A stretch of 64,000 bases of DNA from NCBI GenBank assembly GCA_964425695.1, contig CAYRNF010000001.1:124001-188000 (forward strand), written 5' to 3'. A program made the translations under genes and the position numbers. Shown here in pieces: positions 43,332 to 51,476 of the stretch. Every line of letters starts with the position of its first letter. The stretch's first letter is position 1. The notes beneath the pieces were generated by a model, which saw only the letters and a list, made by a program, of their open reading frames with translations, was not told the DNA's origin and did not search any database. The DNA comes from JAKPBU01 sp964425695. Lineage in GTDB: Bacteria; Pseudomonadota; Gammaproteobacteria; Xanthomonadales; Xanthomonadaceae.

Positions 43332-44126
43332 TCAATCGACGCGAGACTGCAAGATCAACCCTCGCGCGCGATCTTCAATACGCTTCCAGCCAGAAAGGTA
43401 TTCGCGGCCGTAGTCGATGCTGACCGCGATCTTCAGTTCCGGCAGGACGAAGTTGTGCACGCACCCCGGGTGACGGTCGTCGCCGGGCTCTGGTTCCAGA
43501 TCACACTTGATCAGGGTCACCAGCTTGCCCCGTTCATCGCGCCGCACGAACCAGTCCTGCAGGGAATCGCGGCGAGTGGGTGTACGGCGCATACCCAACC
43601 GCAGTGCCTCGGCGTCGCGGAACGCTTCCAGCGCAGGCATGTCCACGACATACGGCGTCAGGCCGTCGCGCTCGGGCTGCTGCTGCATTCGATCAAGTCG
43701 CTCGGCCGGGTGTTGAAGGCTCGGCGAATTCTCCGGTGCGATGGGGACGGTGTAGGCCTCGAGCAGCGTCTCGATCGGTACACGGTCCACGTAGTCAAGC
43801 GAAATGGTGATCTGCCGATGGAACGTGTCCATGTCCTGCCCGCTGCGCTTGCCCGGCGGCAACGGTTCCAGGTCCGGCCATTGCACCAGCAGGCTGAAGT
43901 TGCCCTGGAAATCGGGGCCGATCTGGTCGCGAAAATAGTGTGCGGGGATCATGAAGCGATGCGGGCCCAGGCGGGCCTCGACGGGCAGGGTGTTGTACCC
44001 GTGCTTCTGGTAGGCGGCGGTGGCGGGATCCAGGTCCATGGAAGATTCCTGTTGGGCGTTGCTGCTGCAGGACGCCATCAGGCAGGCGCCCAGCATGGGC
44101 GCCACGAGGAGCGATGCCTTGTTCAC
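43332..44126 (-). CDS. Lipoprotein, candidate immunity protein (X-Tfi) for the XVIPCD effector
   Basis: A 264-residue lipoprotein starting at GTG 44126. The signal KASLLVAPMLGACLMASC has lipobox LMAS and Cys20. The mature part has conserved-looking segments RLGPHRFMIPAHYFRDQIGP, SLLVQWPDLEPL and TLIKCDLEPEPG, but no known fold I can name. It precedes the effector gene by 34 bases on the same strand, the usual immunity-effector order for X-T4SS pairs. A periplasm-facing lipoprotein is what a peptidoglycan- or phospholipid-targeting effector would need. The immunity role is inferred from context. Confidence 0.7.
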   Translation of the reverse strand: MNKASLLVAPMLGACLMASCSSNAQQESSMDLDPATAAYQKHGYNTLPVEARLGPHRFMIPAHYFRDQIGPDFQGNFSLLVQWPDLEPLPPGKRSGQDMDTFHRQITISLDYVDRVPIETLLEAYTVPIAPENSPSLQHPAERLDRMQQQPERDGLTPYVVDMPALEAFRDAEALRLGMRRTPTRRDSLQDWFVRRDERGKLVTLIKCDLEPEPGDDRHPGCVHNFVLPELKIAVSIDYGREYLSGWKRIEDRARGLILQSRVD

Positions 44127-44181
44127 GGAAGCGGTCCTTGCTGACGTGTCGTGATGGTAGGGGATTGTCGCGGCGAGCGAA

Positions 44182-45432
44182 CTAGCCGCGCGGCTGGGAC
44201 GGTCCGTGCATGCCGTCTGCTTCGCGTTCGGCCAAGGCGCCGTCGTGCAGGCGCGCCTGGCCAGGCAACTCCAGCGGCGCTTCACCGCGCGCCACGCGCA
44301 GGGCGTTGGCATAGGCGATGCGGGCGCGCACGTCGTCGCCCGCCGCGGCATAGCCGTGGCCGGCTTCTTCCCAGGCATCGGCGCCGGCGCCCTGCGCCAG
44401 GGCGCGGTCCAGGAAGTCGCGCGATTCGCTCCAGCGCCCCTGTTCGCGGTGCGAACGGGCCAGGCCGAGCAGCAGGGTGGGGCTGCCGGGGTGCGTGCGC
44501 AGCCAGCGCTCGTAGGTCGCCTGGCGGTCCTGCGCGCGGGTCGGCGGCAGCGCGCCGTAGCGCGCGGCCAGGCGTTCGTCCCAGCGCGCGTCCAGCGCCT
44601 GTTCCACGGCCTTGATCGCGGCATCGTCGAAGCCGAGCGCGTGCGCGCGTTCCGCGTACGCGGAGGCCACCGCCGGTTCCGCTTTCAGCGGCTTGGGCAG
44701 CGCCTCCCAGCGATCGGCCAGCACGTTGGCGTCGGGCGCCTCGCGCAGCGACGCGGCGGCCCAGCGTTCCTGCATCTCGTCCAGGCGCGCCGCGGGCAGG
44801 GCGTTCTGCTTGCGCATCGAACCGAGCAGCCCGTACGCCTCGGCGGACTGGCCGGACGCGGCCAGCGCCTGCGCGCGCAGCGCCAGCCCGCGCGGCGGCA
44901 GCGGCTGCGCGGCGGGCGCATCCAAAGCGACCAGCGCGTCGGTGGGGCGGTCTTTGCGCAGGGCATGTTCGGCCAGGGCGATCGCGCGCGCGGGTGCGTG
45001 GCCCTCGCCCAGGGCATCGATCTGCGCACGCGCTGCGGCGGCGTCGCCACGTCGCAATGCGGCGCGCGCGGCCGCCAGGCGGGCGCTGGCGGCGACGCTG
45101 TCGTCGTCGACCGCCGCCTGCGCCAGCAGCTTCTCGGCGCGGTCGTACTGGCCGTAGTGCAGGGCGTCCAGGCCTTCGCCCAGGCGCGCGCGGGTGCGCC
45201 GGGTGCCGCGCTCGCGCCACGCGCGCAGCGGCAGGGTCACCAGCTTCCACAGCGCGACCAGCACCACCAGCGCGCCCAGCAGCGCAGCCAGCGCAATCGC
45301 CACGGTGGTGGTGTAGTCGCTGCCGCGGTAGCGCACCAGGACGTAGCCGGGATCGCTGAGCAGGAACTGCGCGGCCAGCGCACCCAGCAGCACCAGCACG
45401 ATCCAGAACAACGCGTTGCCGAACAGTTTCAT
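44182..45432 (-). CDS. hemY: HemY-like inner-membrane TPR protein
   Basis: A 416-residue protein. Two N-terminal membrane helices (FWIVLVLLGALAAQFLL and TVAIALAALLGALVVLVALW) flank the conserved DPGYVLVRYRGSDYTTT loop. TPR-like helical repeats follow (LARSHREQGRWSESRDFLDR, AGHGYAAAGDDVRARIAYAN). The family is conserved beside hemD in gammaproteobacteria and is tied to haem biosynthesis, though its biochemical role is poorly defined and it is not protoporphyrinogen oxidase. AGGAGTTCCCC precedes ATG 45432. In most relatives hemX lies between hemD and hemY; here there are only about 108 non-coding bases. Confidence 0.9.
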   Translation of the reverse strand: MKLFGNALFWIVLVLLGALAAQFLLSDPGYVLVRYRGSDYTTTVAIALAALLGALVVLVALWKLVTLPLRAWRERGTRRTRARLGEGLDALHYGQYDRAEKLLAQAAVDDDSVAASARLAAARAALRRGDAAAARAQIDALGEGHAPARAIALAEHALRKDRPTDALVALDAPAAQPLPPRGLALRAQALAASGQSAEAYGLLGSMRKQNALPAARLDEMQERWAAASLREAPDANVLADRWEALPKPLKAEPAVASAYAERAHALGFDDAAIKAVEQALDARWDERLAARYGALPPTRAQDRQATYERWLRTHPGSPTLLLGLARSHREQGRWSESRDFLDRALAQGAGADAWEEAGHGYAAAGDDVRARIAYANALRVARGEAPLELPGQARLHDGALAEREADGMHGPSQPRG

Positions 45433-45540
45433 GGGGAACTCCTGTCGGCCCGGCCCTTGGCGGGCGGGCATCGCGGGCGACGGTAGCTGCAGCGATGTTG
45501 GCGCCGCGTCGAATGCCTGAACGAAGCGCGACCGCCGGGG

Positions 45541-46320
45541 TCAGCGCAGCGACGCACCTTGCGCCTGCGCCATCGCCTCGACCAGCGCGCGCGGATGCGG
45601 GCCGGCGGCGACCAACACCTCGGCAAAGCCGGCGGCGCGCGCCCGTTGCGCCAGCCGCTCGCTGGCCGCGGCCGTGCGCGCGTGCAGCAGGCGTTGCCAC
45701 GCAGGCGGCGGCAGCGCCGCCTGGATCCGCTGCAGCGCTTCTGCGCTGGTGAGCGCCAGCCACAGCGGGCCGGCGACTGCGTCCAGGCGCTCCAGCGCGG
45801 CGCCGCGCACCGGCACCGGCACGCGTTCGTACACGTCGGCGCGGCGCACGCGCGCGCCGCGTGCCTGCAGCGCCTGCGCAATCAGCCCGCGGCCGCCCGG
45901 CGCGGTGACCAGGCCGACGTCGGCGGCGGCGATGTCGCGCAGGTCGTCCAGCGCCAGCAGGCCTTCGCTGTCCATGCGCGCGGGCGCCACGGCATGCGGC
46001 ACGCCGGCGTCGCGCAGTGCGCGCGCGGTGCTGGCGCCCACGCCGAACCAGCGCTGCCCGGGCGCGGCGGCAAGCGGGGCCAGCGCGTGCGCGGAGCGCA
46101 CCGCGTTCGGGCTGGTGAACACCACCCGCGATGCGCGCAGCGCCGCCTGCAGCGCGGTGCGCGTGTCGGCGTCGCTGCGCGATGCGATGCGCCACGGCGA
46201 CAGCGCGATCAGCCCCGCGCCCTCGCGCGCGGCTGCGCGTCGCAGCGCCGCGTGTTCGCCTGCCGGGCGCAGCGACACCACGTGGCATCCTGTCAGGCGT
46301 TGTCCCGGTGAGCGCGGCAT
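45541..46320 (-). CDS. hemD: Uroporphyrinogen-III synthase
   Basis: A 259-residue enzyme that closes hydroxymethylbilane into uroporphyrinogen III. Family segments are VVFTSPNAVRSAHALAPL, RWFGVGASTARALRDAGV, GLVTAPGGRGLIAQAL, RADVYERVPVP and LWLALTSAEAL. The family is weakly conserved but this pattern is characteristic. The ATG at 46320 is preferred over 46353. TATGCT lies exactly 12 bases before it and no ribosome site is seen, so the transcript may be leaderless. It is divergent from the thioesterase gene, whose start is only 13 bases away. Confidence 0.88.
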   Translation of the reverse strand: MPRSPGQRLTGCHVVSLRPAGEHAALRRAAAREGAGLIALSPWRIASRSDADTRTALQAALRASRVVFTSPNAVRSAHALAPLAAAPGQRWFGVGASTARALRDAGVPHAVAPARMDSEGLLALDDLRDIAAADVGLVTAPGGRGLIAQALQARGARVRRADVYERVPVPVRGAALERLDAVAGPLWLALTSAEALQRIQAALPPPAWQRLLHARTAAASERLAQRARAAGFAEVLVAAGPHPRALVEAMAQAQGASLR

Positions 46321-46333
46321 GCGCGGAGCATAG

Positions 46334-46822
46334 ATGGAACCGCAACATGACAATCCCGCCGCACGCGGCGACCAGGCGCTGCTGGCATGGCTCGACGCGC
46401 ACTACCGCGCCATGCCGCCGGTCGCGGCGCTGCAGCCCGGCCCGGCGCGCCTGGAGGGCGAGGCCCTGCGCCTGTCCGCGCCGCTGGCCGCCAACGTCAA
46501 CGACAAGGGCTGCGCCTTCGGCGGGAGCCTGGTGTCGCTGATGACCCTCGCCGGCTGGGGGCTGGTGACGCTGCAGCTGCGCCGCGCCGGGCTGGAAGCC
46601 GATGTCTTCGTCGCCGATACCGAAGTGCGCTACCGCGCGCCGCTGTACGCGGACCTGGACGCGCGCGCCTGGCTCGACGACGGCCAGGACTGGGGCGCTG
46701 CGATCGACGGCCTGCGGACCGGTGGACGCGCGTCGGTCCACCTGGCGGCGCGCGTTGCGCTGCCCGACGGCGGCGATGCGGTGCGCGCGCGGGCGCGCTA
46801 CGTGGCCATCGCCAAGGGGTAG
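46334..46822 (+). CDS. Hotdog-fold thioesterase (YiiD C-terminal type)
   Basis: A 162-residue protein resembling the YiiD_C putative thioesterase family. LAANVNDKGCAFGGSLVSLM is the central hotdog helix and its preceding loop, and VADTEVRYRAPLYADLDARA is a core strand pair. A Cys/Gly-rich CAFGGSL motif replaces the acidic helix residue seen in other hotdog enzymes. The substrate is unknown, perhaps an acyl-CoA or acyl-ACP. The start is only 13 bases from hemD on the opposite strand, so the two promoters must overlap. It is followed by a small lipoprotein gene and the rhodanese-secB-gpsA group on the same strand. Confidence 0.8.
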   Translation: MEPQHDNPAARGDQALLAWLDAHYRAMPPVAALQPGPARLEGEALRLSAPLAANVNDKGCAFGGSLVSLMTLAGWGLVTLQLRRAGLEADVFVADTEVRYRAPLYADLDARAWLDDGQDWGAAIDGLRTGGRASVHLAARVALPDGGDAVRARARYVAIAKG

Positions 46823-46856
46823 GATGCCGCTTCCGACACGAGGTGGGGCGGGGACG

Positions 46857-47276
46857 ATGCGGATCTCGATCTGGGGCGCGCTGCTGGCGCTGGTGGTGGC
46901 CCTGGCCGGGTGCGCCAGCGCCGGCACCAAGCTCGATGCGCTGCAGAGCGCGCAGTACGACTATTCCGCCGCGATCCGCTGGAACGACTTCGAGGGCGCC
47001 TGGAACATGCTCGATCCGGAGCTGCGCAAGAAGCAGCCGATGACCGCGCTGGAGTTCGAGCGCTACAAGCAGGTCAAGGTGGCCCGCTACGACGTGCTGG
47101 CCTCGCAGGGTTCGTCCAAGGACCTGGTGGCGCGCCAGGAAGTGCAGATCGACGTGATCAACGAGCACACCCAGGTCCAGCGCAGCATCCGGTACACCGA
47201 GCAGTGGCGCTACGACCCGGTGGCGAAGGCGTGGTGGGTCACCTCCGGCCTGCCGGACTTCTGGGCAGGCATGTAG
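46857..47276 (+). CDS. Small lipoprotein
   Basis: A 139-residue lipoprotein. ISIWGALLALVVALAGC is a signal with lipobox LAG-Cys. The mature part (YDYSAAIRWNDFEGAWNMLD, ALEFERYKQVKVARYDVL, YTEQWRYDPVAKAWWVTSGL) has the alternating strand-helix layout of NTF2/DUF4440-like folds, and is commonly annotated as a hypothetical lipoprotein in Xanthomonadaceae. Function unknown. GGGACG before ATG 46857 is a weak ribosome site. Context suggests a cell-envelope role alongside secB. Confidence 0.8.
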   Translation: MRISIWGALLALVVALAGCASAGTKLDALQSAQYDYSAAIRWNDFEGAWNMLDPELRKKQPMTALEFERYKQVKVARYDVLASQGSSKDLVARQEVQIDVINEHTQVQRSIRYTEQWRYDPVAKAWWVTSGLPDFWAGM

Positions 47277-47379
47277 CGCCCCCGGGCGCCGGCCGGCGCC
47301 GCGCTCCCTTCCGTCCCGCTCCCCGTCGCGCGCGGGCTTGGGCGACAATACCGCCCCTTTCGCAAGCGCACGGGTCTTC

Positions 47380-47817
47380 GTGGACGTCCAGGAACTCATC
47401 GCCTTCGCCGGCCGCCACCCGTTGCTGTCCACCGGGCTGGGCGTGCTGACGCTGGCCATCATCGCCAACGAGGTCGCCGGCCTGTTCCGCGGCTTCCGCA
47501 CCGTGCGCCCGGCCGGGCTGACGGCGCTGATCAACCGCGAGAACGCGCTGGTGGTGGACCTGCGCCCGGCGGGCGATTTCGAGAAGGGCCACATCCCGGG
47601 CGCGAAGCACGTGCAGATGAGCCAGTTCGATCCGGAGAACAAGAAGCTCGCCGCGGCCCGCGCGCTGCCGGTGGTGCTGGTGTGCAAGGACGGGCAGGCC
47701 TCGTCCGGCGCCGCCAAGCGCCTGAAGAAGGCCGGCTTCGAGCAGGTGTACGTGCTCGATGGCGGCATCCTCGGCTGGCAGCAGGCCGACCTGCCGCTGG
47801 TCAAGGGCCGCGCCTAG
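47380..47817 (+). CDS. Membrane-anchored rhodanese-like sulfurtransferase
   Basis: About 145 residues from GTG 47380, chosen because the family begins near QELIAFAGRHPLL. The longer frame from TTG 47338 overlaps a promoter-like GACAATA. A single N-terminal membrane helix (LSTGLGVLTLAIIANEVAGL) precedes a rhodanese domain with NALVVDLRPAGDFEKGHIPG and the active-site loop VCKDGQASSGAAKR. The catalytic Cys is in the VCKDG position. The gene is conserved beside secB in gammaproteobacteria. Its role may be sulfur transfer or protein folding at the membrane. Confidence 0.85.
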   Translation: MDVQELIAFAGRHPLLSTGLGVLTLAIIANEVAGLFRGFRTVRPAGLTALINRENALVVDLRPAGDFEKGHIPGAKHVQMSQFDPENKKLAAARALPVVLVCKDGQASSGAAKRLKKAGFEQVYVLDGGILGWQQADLPLVKGRA

Positions 47818-47823
47818 GGCGCG

Positions 47824-47832
47824 TGACATAAT
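47824..47832 (+). promoter_or_regulatory. Extended -10 promoter element upstream of secB
   Basis: TGACATAAT fits an extended -10 (TGn plus a TATAAT-like hexamer, CATAAT). It lies about 60 bases before the secB ATG at 47895, right after the rhodanese stop. No strong -35 is visible. Confidence 0.45.
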
Positions 47833-47894
47833 CGCCCCCCGCTTGCGTTTCACCCCTATTTTTCCGCATTCGCGCACTGCGCTGGAGATGAACG

Positions 47895-48413
47895 ATGTCC
47901 GATGAAGCCCTCAATGGCGCCACCGCGCCGGCCGCTGCCGAAGGCCCGCAGTTCACGGTGGAGAAGATCTACGTCAAGGACGTGTCGTTCGAAGTCCCCA
48001 ACGCGCCGCAGGTGTTCAACGACGCCGCGCAGCCGCAGCTGCAGATGAACCTGAACCAGCGCGTGCAGCGCGTGGGCGACAACGGCTACGAAGTGGTGCT
48101 GGGCATCACCCTGACCTGCACGGTGGGCGAGAAGACCGCGTACCTGGCCGAAGTGCAGCAGGCCGGCATCTTCGGCCTGGCCGGCTTCGACGAGGCCACC
48201 CTGGACGGCATGCTGGGCACGCACTGCCCCAACATCCTGTATCCCTACGCGCGGCAGATCGTCAGCGACCTGATCCAGGCCGGCGGGTTCCCGCCGTTCC
48301 TGATGCAGCCGATCAATTTCGAGGCGCTGTACGCCGAAGGCCTGCGCCAGCGCGCCGCGCAGGCCGCCGGGAACGGCGACCTGGCCAGCGCGGACCCGGC
48401 CGGCAACGCCTGA
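47895..48413 (+). CDS. secB: Protein-export chaperone SecB
   Basis: A 172-residue cytosolic tetrameric chaperone that keeps preproteins unfolded and hands them to SecA. Landmarks are FTVEKIYVKDVSFEVPNAPQ, YEVVLGITLTCTVGEKTAYL, EVQQAGIFGL, CPNILYPYARQIVSDLIQAGGFPP and LMQPINFEALY. GGAGATG precedes ATG 47895. The N-terminus (ALNGATAPAAAEGPQ) and C-terminus are extended and Ala-rich, as in Xanthomonadaceae orthologues. gpsA follows directly, the conserved secB-gpsA order. Confidence 0.97.
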   Translation: MSDEALNGATAPAAAEGPQFTVEKIYVKDVSFEVPNAPQVFNDAAQPQLQMNLNQRVQRVGDNGYEVVLGITLTCTVGEKTAYLAEVQQAGIFGLAGFDEATLDGMLGTHCPNILYPYARQIVSDLIQAGGFPPFLMQPINFEALYAEGLRQRAAQAAGNGDLASADPAGNA

Positions 48414-48437
48414 TCCATCCGCCGCCAGGGCATCGGT

Positions 48438-49493
48438 TTGGCTGACAGGGACACACCGGCCGCGCGCCAGCCGGCGCTCGCGGTACTGGGCGCGGGCTCG
48501 TGGGGCACCGCGCTGGCCGCGCTGGTGGCCCGCAACGGGCACCGCACGGTGCTGTGGGGCCGCGATGCGGCCGTGGTGGAGGCCATCGACCGGCGCCACG
48601 AGAACACGCGCTACCTGCCGGGCATTGCGCTGCCCGGCACGCTGCGCGCCACCACCGACCTGGCTGCGGCCCTGTCCGGCTGCGACCTGGTGCTGGTGGT
48701 GGTGCCCTCGCATGCGTTCACCGAAACCCTGCACGCCCTGGCGCCGCTGCGCCCCGCGCATGCGGGCGTGGCGTGGGCTACCAAGGGCTTCGAACCGGGC
48801 AGCGGACGCTTCCTGCACGAAGTCGCCGGCGACGTCCTGGGCGACGCCGTGCCGCTGGCCGTGGTGACCGGGCCCTCCTTCGCGAAAGAAGTGGCGGCGG
48901 GCCTGCCCACCGCGCTGACCGTGCACGGCGACGACGCGGGCTTCGCCCAGGCCGTGGCCGATGCGCTGCACAGCGCCCAGTTCCGCGCCTACACCGGCGA
49001 GGACATGCGCGGCGCGGAGCTGGGCGGCGCCATGAAGAACGTGCTGGCCGTGGCCACCGGCGTGGCCGACGGCATGCAGCTGGGCCTCAACGCGCGCGCC
49101 GGCCTGATCACCCGCGGCCTCAACGAGATGCTGCGGCTCAACATCGCCATCGGCGGCCGCCCGGAAACGCTGATGGGCCTGGCCGGCCTGGGCGACCTGG
49201 TGCTCACGTGCACCGGCGATCTGTCGCGCAACCGGCGGCTGGGCCTGGCGCTGGGCCGCGGCCAGTCCATCGACGATGCGGTGCGCGAGATCGGGCAGGT
49301 GGTGGAGTCGATCCAGACCGCCGACGAAGTCATGCGCCTGGCCGACCGCCACGGCGTGGAACTGCCGATCTCGTCCAACGTGCGCGACGTGCTGCACGGC
49401 GACATCACCCCGGCGGAAGGGCTGGCGCGGCTGATGGCGCGCGAGCAGAAAGCCGAGTACCCGGCGGAACTGTTTCCGCGCCGCGAGTCCTGA
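48438..49493 (+). CDS. gpsA: Glycerol-3-phosphate dehydrogenase [NAD(P)+]
   Basis: A 351-residue enzyme reducing dihydroxyacetone phosphate to sn-glycerol-3-phosphate for phospholipid synthesis. Visible are the dinucleotide fold LAVLGAGSWGTALAAL, the substrate region VTGPSFAKEVAAGLPTALTV, the catalytic lysine in AMKNVLAVATGVADGMQLG, LTCTGDLSRNRRLG and LPISSNVRDVLHG. The start is TTG 48438, because the frame's only ATGs are internal to the Rossmann fold, and CAGGG lies upstream. It is 24 bases after secB, probably cotranscribed. Confidence 0.95.
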   Translation: MADRDTPAARQPALAVLGAGSWGTALAALVARNGHRTVLWGRDAAVVEAIDRRHENTRYLPGIALPGTLRATTDLAAALSGCDLVLVVVPSHAFTETLHALAPLRPAHAGVAWATKGFEPGSGRFLHEVAGDVLGDAVPLAVVTGPSFAKEVAAGLPTALTVHGDDAGFAQAVADALHSAQFRAYTGEDMRGAELGGAMKNVLAVATGVADGMQLGLNARAGLITRGLNEMLRLNIAIGGRPETLMGLAGLGDLVLTCTGDLSRNRRLGLALGRGQSIDDAVREIGQVVESIQTADEVMRLADRHGVELPISSNVRDVLHGDITPAEGLARLMAREQKAEYPAELFPRRES

Positions 49494-49889
49494 CCCGCGC
49501 GATTCTCCCCGGGCCGTCGCGACGGCGCAGACGACCGGCGCGGTTCGAACGCAACACCCGCGCATCGCGGCGAAGGCAGCGCCGCACCTGCCCACTCGCC
49601 TGCGGGACTGTCCATCGGGCGGCGCATCGGCGTGCTGCGGCCTGGGTCGCCTCGCCGTGGCTCCGGACGGGATTCGATCTCGCAGGTTCGATGCCGGCAG
49701 GCGCATCCGCCTGCGGTTCCGCCTGCCGATCCGGCCGACACGCCTTCGCGCACGGGGCCGCCCACGCATTCGTCTTCGCCACGCGGGCTGCCCATAAAAA
49801 AACCCCGGCCTTGGAAGGCCGGGGCAGGGTCGCGACGTCGGGGGGAGAGAGAGACGAACTGTCGCGAACGACCTCGTTGCCGGATGCGC
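49494..49889. other. Long spacer between gpsA and the Ax21-family gene
   Basis: About 400 non-coding bases between two convergent genes. The left 300 bases are G+C-rich and featureless to me; frames that cross it are read-through of either strand. The right part contains the terminator of the convergent Ax21-family gene. Confidence 0.5.
49796..49824 (-). terminator. Intrinsic terminator of the Ax21-family gene
   Basis: On the minus strand CCCCGGCC-TTCCAA-GGCCGGGG forms an 8-bp G+C stem, followed by seven T. It lies 65 bases past the stop of the Ax21 gene at 49890. Confidence 0.85.
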
Positions 49890-50528
49890 TTACCAGCTGT
49901 AGCGCGGGCCGACGAACCACTGGGTGTCGCCGTCGGCGAACTTCACGTCGCCGCTGATGCCCCAGTTCGGGTTGAACTTCACCTGCGCGCCGACGCGGCC
50001 GTAGAAGTCGTCGGCGCCGTCGCCGAAGTCCTCGTAGCCGGCGAACGCATGGCCTTCGAAGTTGGAAGTGAACGCGGTGCGCACGCCGACTTCGGCGCTG
50101 TAGCCGTCGTCGCGCTCGTCCACGTCGAAGGTCTGCCCGCCGATGGTCACGTCGTCGACGTTGAAGCTCTCGTACGCGGCGCGCGCCACCAGGTCGGTGC
50201 TCGCGGCGATGGGCAGGTTGTAGCCCAGGCCCACGCGCCACTGGTCGATGTCGGTGTTGACGCTGTTCTGGTTGGTGCCGTCGAACACCTCGAAGGTGTC
50301 GGTGTCCTGGGTGTTGTAGCCGCCGAAGAGGTGGAAGTTGTCGGACAGCGCGAACGAGGCGTTGCCGCCGAAGCCGTCGGCATCGACGTCGCCGTTGTCG
50401 TTGTCCAGGTTGGTGGCGACGTAGCCGCCTTCGACGTAGTTGTAGTTCAGGCCGCTGGTCTGCTGGGCGTTGGCGGCCAGCGGCAGCGCGGCGAGCAGGC
50501 TCAGGGCAAGCAGGGAGGAACGCTTCAT
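49890..50528 (-). CDS. Ax21-family outer-membrane beta-barrel protein
   Basis: A 212-residue exported protein starting at ATG 50528, with a GGGGGAG-like ribosome site ahead; the frame is open to 50546. The signal is SLLALSLLAALPLAANA. The mature part begins GLNYNYVEGGYVATN, the hallmark of Ax21-type Xanthomonadaceae outer-membrane proteins. It shows alternating strands (NFHLFGGYNTQ, DQWRVGLGYNLPIA, GHAFAGYEDFG) ending in QWFVGPRYSW with a terminal aromatic. An eight-strand barrel is likely. Early claims that Ax21 is a secreted immune-eliciting quorum signal were withdrawn, so I only call it an outer-membrane protein of uncertain function. Confidence 0.88.
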   Translation of the reverse strand: MKRSSLLALSLLAALPLAANAQQTSGLNYNYVEGGYVATNLDNDNGDVDADGFGGNASFALSDNFHLFGGYNTQDTDTFEVFDGTNQNSVNTDIDQWRVGLGYNLPIAASTDLVARAAYESFNVDDVTIGGQTFDVDERDDGYSAEVGVRTAFTSNFEGHAFAGYEDFGDGADDFYGRVGAQVKFNPNWGISGDVKFADGDTQWFVGPRYSW

Positions 50529-50853
50529 GGGGGAGTGTCCTGTCATGTTCTAGTTATGTGCGACGTCCGCAGCGCACGCGCGCAGCAGCGTCGGCGCGGA
50601 TTTAAGGGCCGCGACTTCCAACTGGGGCTGAATCCTGTACTTGCAAGTACAGGAACTTTCCCGCGACGTTCAGGTCACGCGCGGGTGACGCGCACGACAC
50701 CCGCTGCAGCCGGGCTGGCGGCGACTACTCACGCCCGAGGTGGAGGCCACTCATTTCACATGGAGACAACGGACGCATGCGCGTGGCGCGGCGCAAGGTG
50801 CGTGCGCCGCGGCAACCGCGGCGCATTCCCCCGACAACCACAGGAGTTCCGCC
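50529..50853. other. Divergent promoter region with a 22-base palindrome
   Basis: About 325 bases lie between the divergent Ax21-family gene and the secreted-protein gene at 50854. It holds a perfect 22-base palindrome (50633-50654), described separately, and a purine-rich CAGGAG ribosome site before 50854. I see no other clear promoter elements. Confidence 0.5.
50633..50654. promoter_or_regulatory. Perfect 22-base palindrome, unassigned operator
   Basis: TCCTGTACTTG followed directly by its reverse complement gives 11-base half sites. It is about 105 bases upstream of the Ax21-family start and 200 bases upstream of the other gene. CTGT and ACAG are ten bases apart, not eight as in LexA boxes. 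An unknown dimeric regulator is likely. Confidence 0.6.
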
Positions 50854-51408
50854 ATGTCCCGTTCCCTGGTGCGTTTCGCCGCCGGCGCGTTTGCGCTGGC
50901 CGCCGCGAGCTTTGCCGCGCAGGCCGAGGAGACCCGCTGCACCGGCACCATCGGCGCCCGTTCGCTGGACAACATCGTCGTGCCCGACGGCCAGTCGTGC
51001 ACGCTCAACTACACCCGCGCCAAGGGCACGCTGAAGGTCGGGCGCGGGGCGTCGCTGCAGGCCAATGGCGTGCGCGTCAACGGCAACCTGCAGGCGGAGG
51101 GCGCGCTGCAGGTCAACGTGGGGGCGGGCTCCGCGTTCGGCGGCAGCGTGCAGATCAAGCAGGGTGGCGGCGCCAGCATCGCCGGCACCCGCATCCGGGG
51201 CGACCTGCAGTTCGACGAGCAGGTGATGCCGGTGTCCGCTTCCGACAACCTGATCGGCGGCAACCTGCAGGCGGTGAAGAACTTCGGCGGGCTGATCGTG
51301 GAGCGCAACACGATCGACGGCGCGCTGCAGTGCAAGGAGAACGAGCCGGCGCCGGTGGGCGGCGGCAATACCGCCTCGAGCAAGGAGGACCAGTGCGCGC
51401 GGTTGTAG
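50854..51408 (+). CDS. Secreted protein of unknown function
   Basis: A 184-residue exported protein. SLVRFAAGAFALAAASFAAQA is a signal peptide. The mature part is a series of short beta-strand repeats (GARSLDNIVVPDGQSCTLNY, GTLKVGRGASLQANGVRVNG, GNLQAEGALQVNVGAGSAFG, GSVQIKQGGGASIAGTRIRG, GDLQFDEQVMP) resembling a right-handed beta-solenoid with bactofilin-like strand spacing. Four Cys could form disulphides (RCTG, SCTL, QCKE, QCAR). I do not recognise the family. CAGGAG precedes ATG 50854. A strong G+C hairpin follows the stop. Confidence 0.72.
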   Translation: MSRSLVRFAAGAFALAAASFAAQAEETRCTGTIGARSLDNIVVPDGQSCTLNYTRAKGTLKVGRGASLQANGVRVNGNLQAEGALQVNVGAGSAFGGSVQIKQGGGASIAGTRIRGDLQFDEQVMPVSASDNLIGGNLQAVKNFGGLIVERNTIDGALQCKENEPAPVGGGNTASSKEDQCARL

Positions 51409-51452
51409 CGCAGCGGCGATCCTGCACGCGCCACGCGCGTGCCGCCCCTACG

Positions 51453-51476
51453 CACCGGCGCCGCAAGGCGCCGGTG
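51453..51476 (+). terminator. GCAA-capped G+C hairpin
   Basis: A perfect 10-bp stem (CACCGGCGCC/GGCGCCGGTG) around a GCAA tetraloop lies about 45 bases after the stop of the secreted-protein gene. There is no T-run, so its role as terminator or RNA-stability element is uncertain. Confidence 0.45.

Noticed and set aside
50633..50654. Reading the 22-base palindrome as a LexA (SOS) box
   Set aside because: The CTGT and ACAG arms are separated by ten bases rather than eight, and neighbouring genes are not SOS genes.
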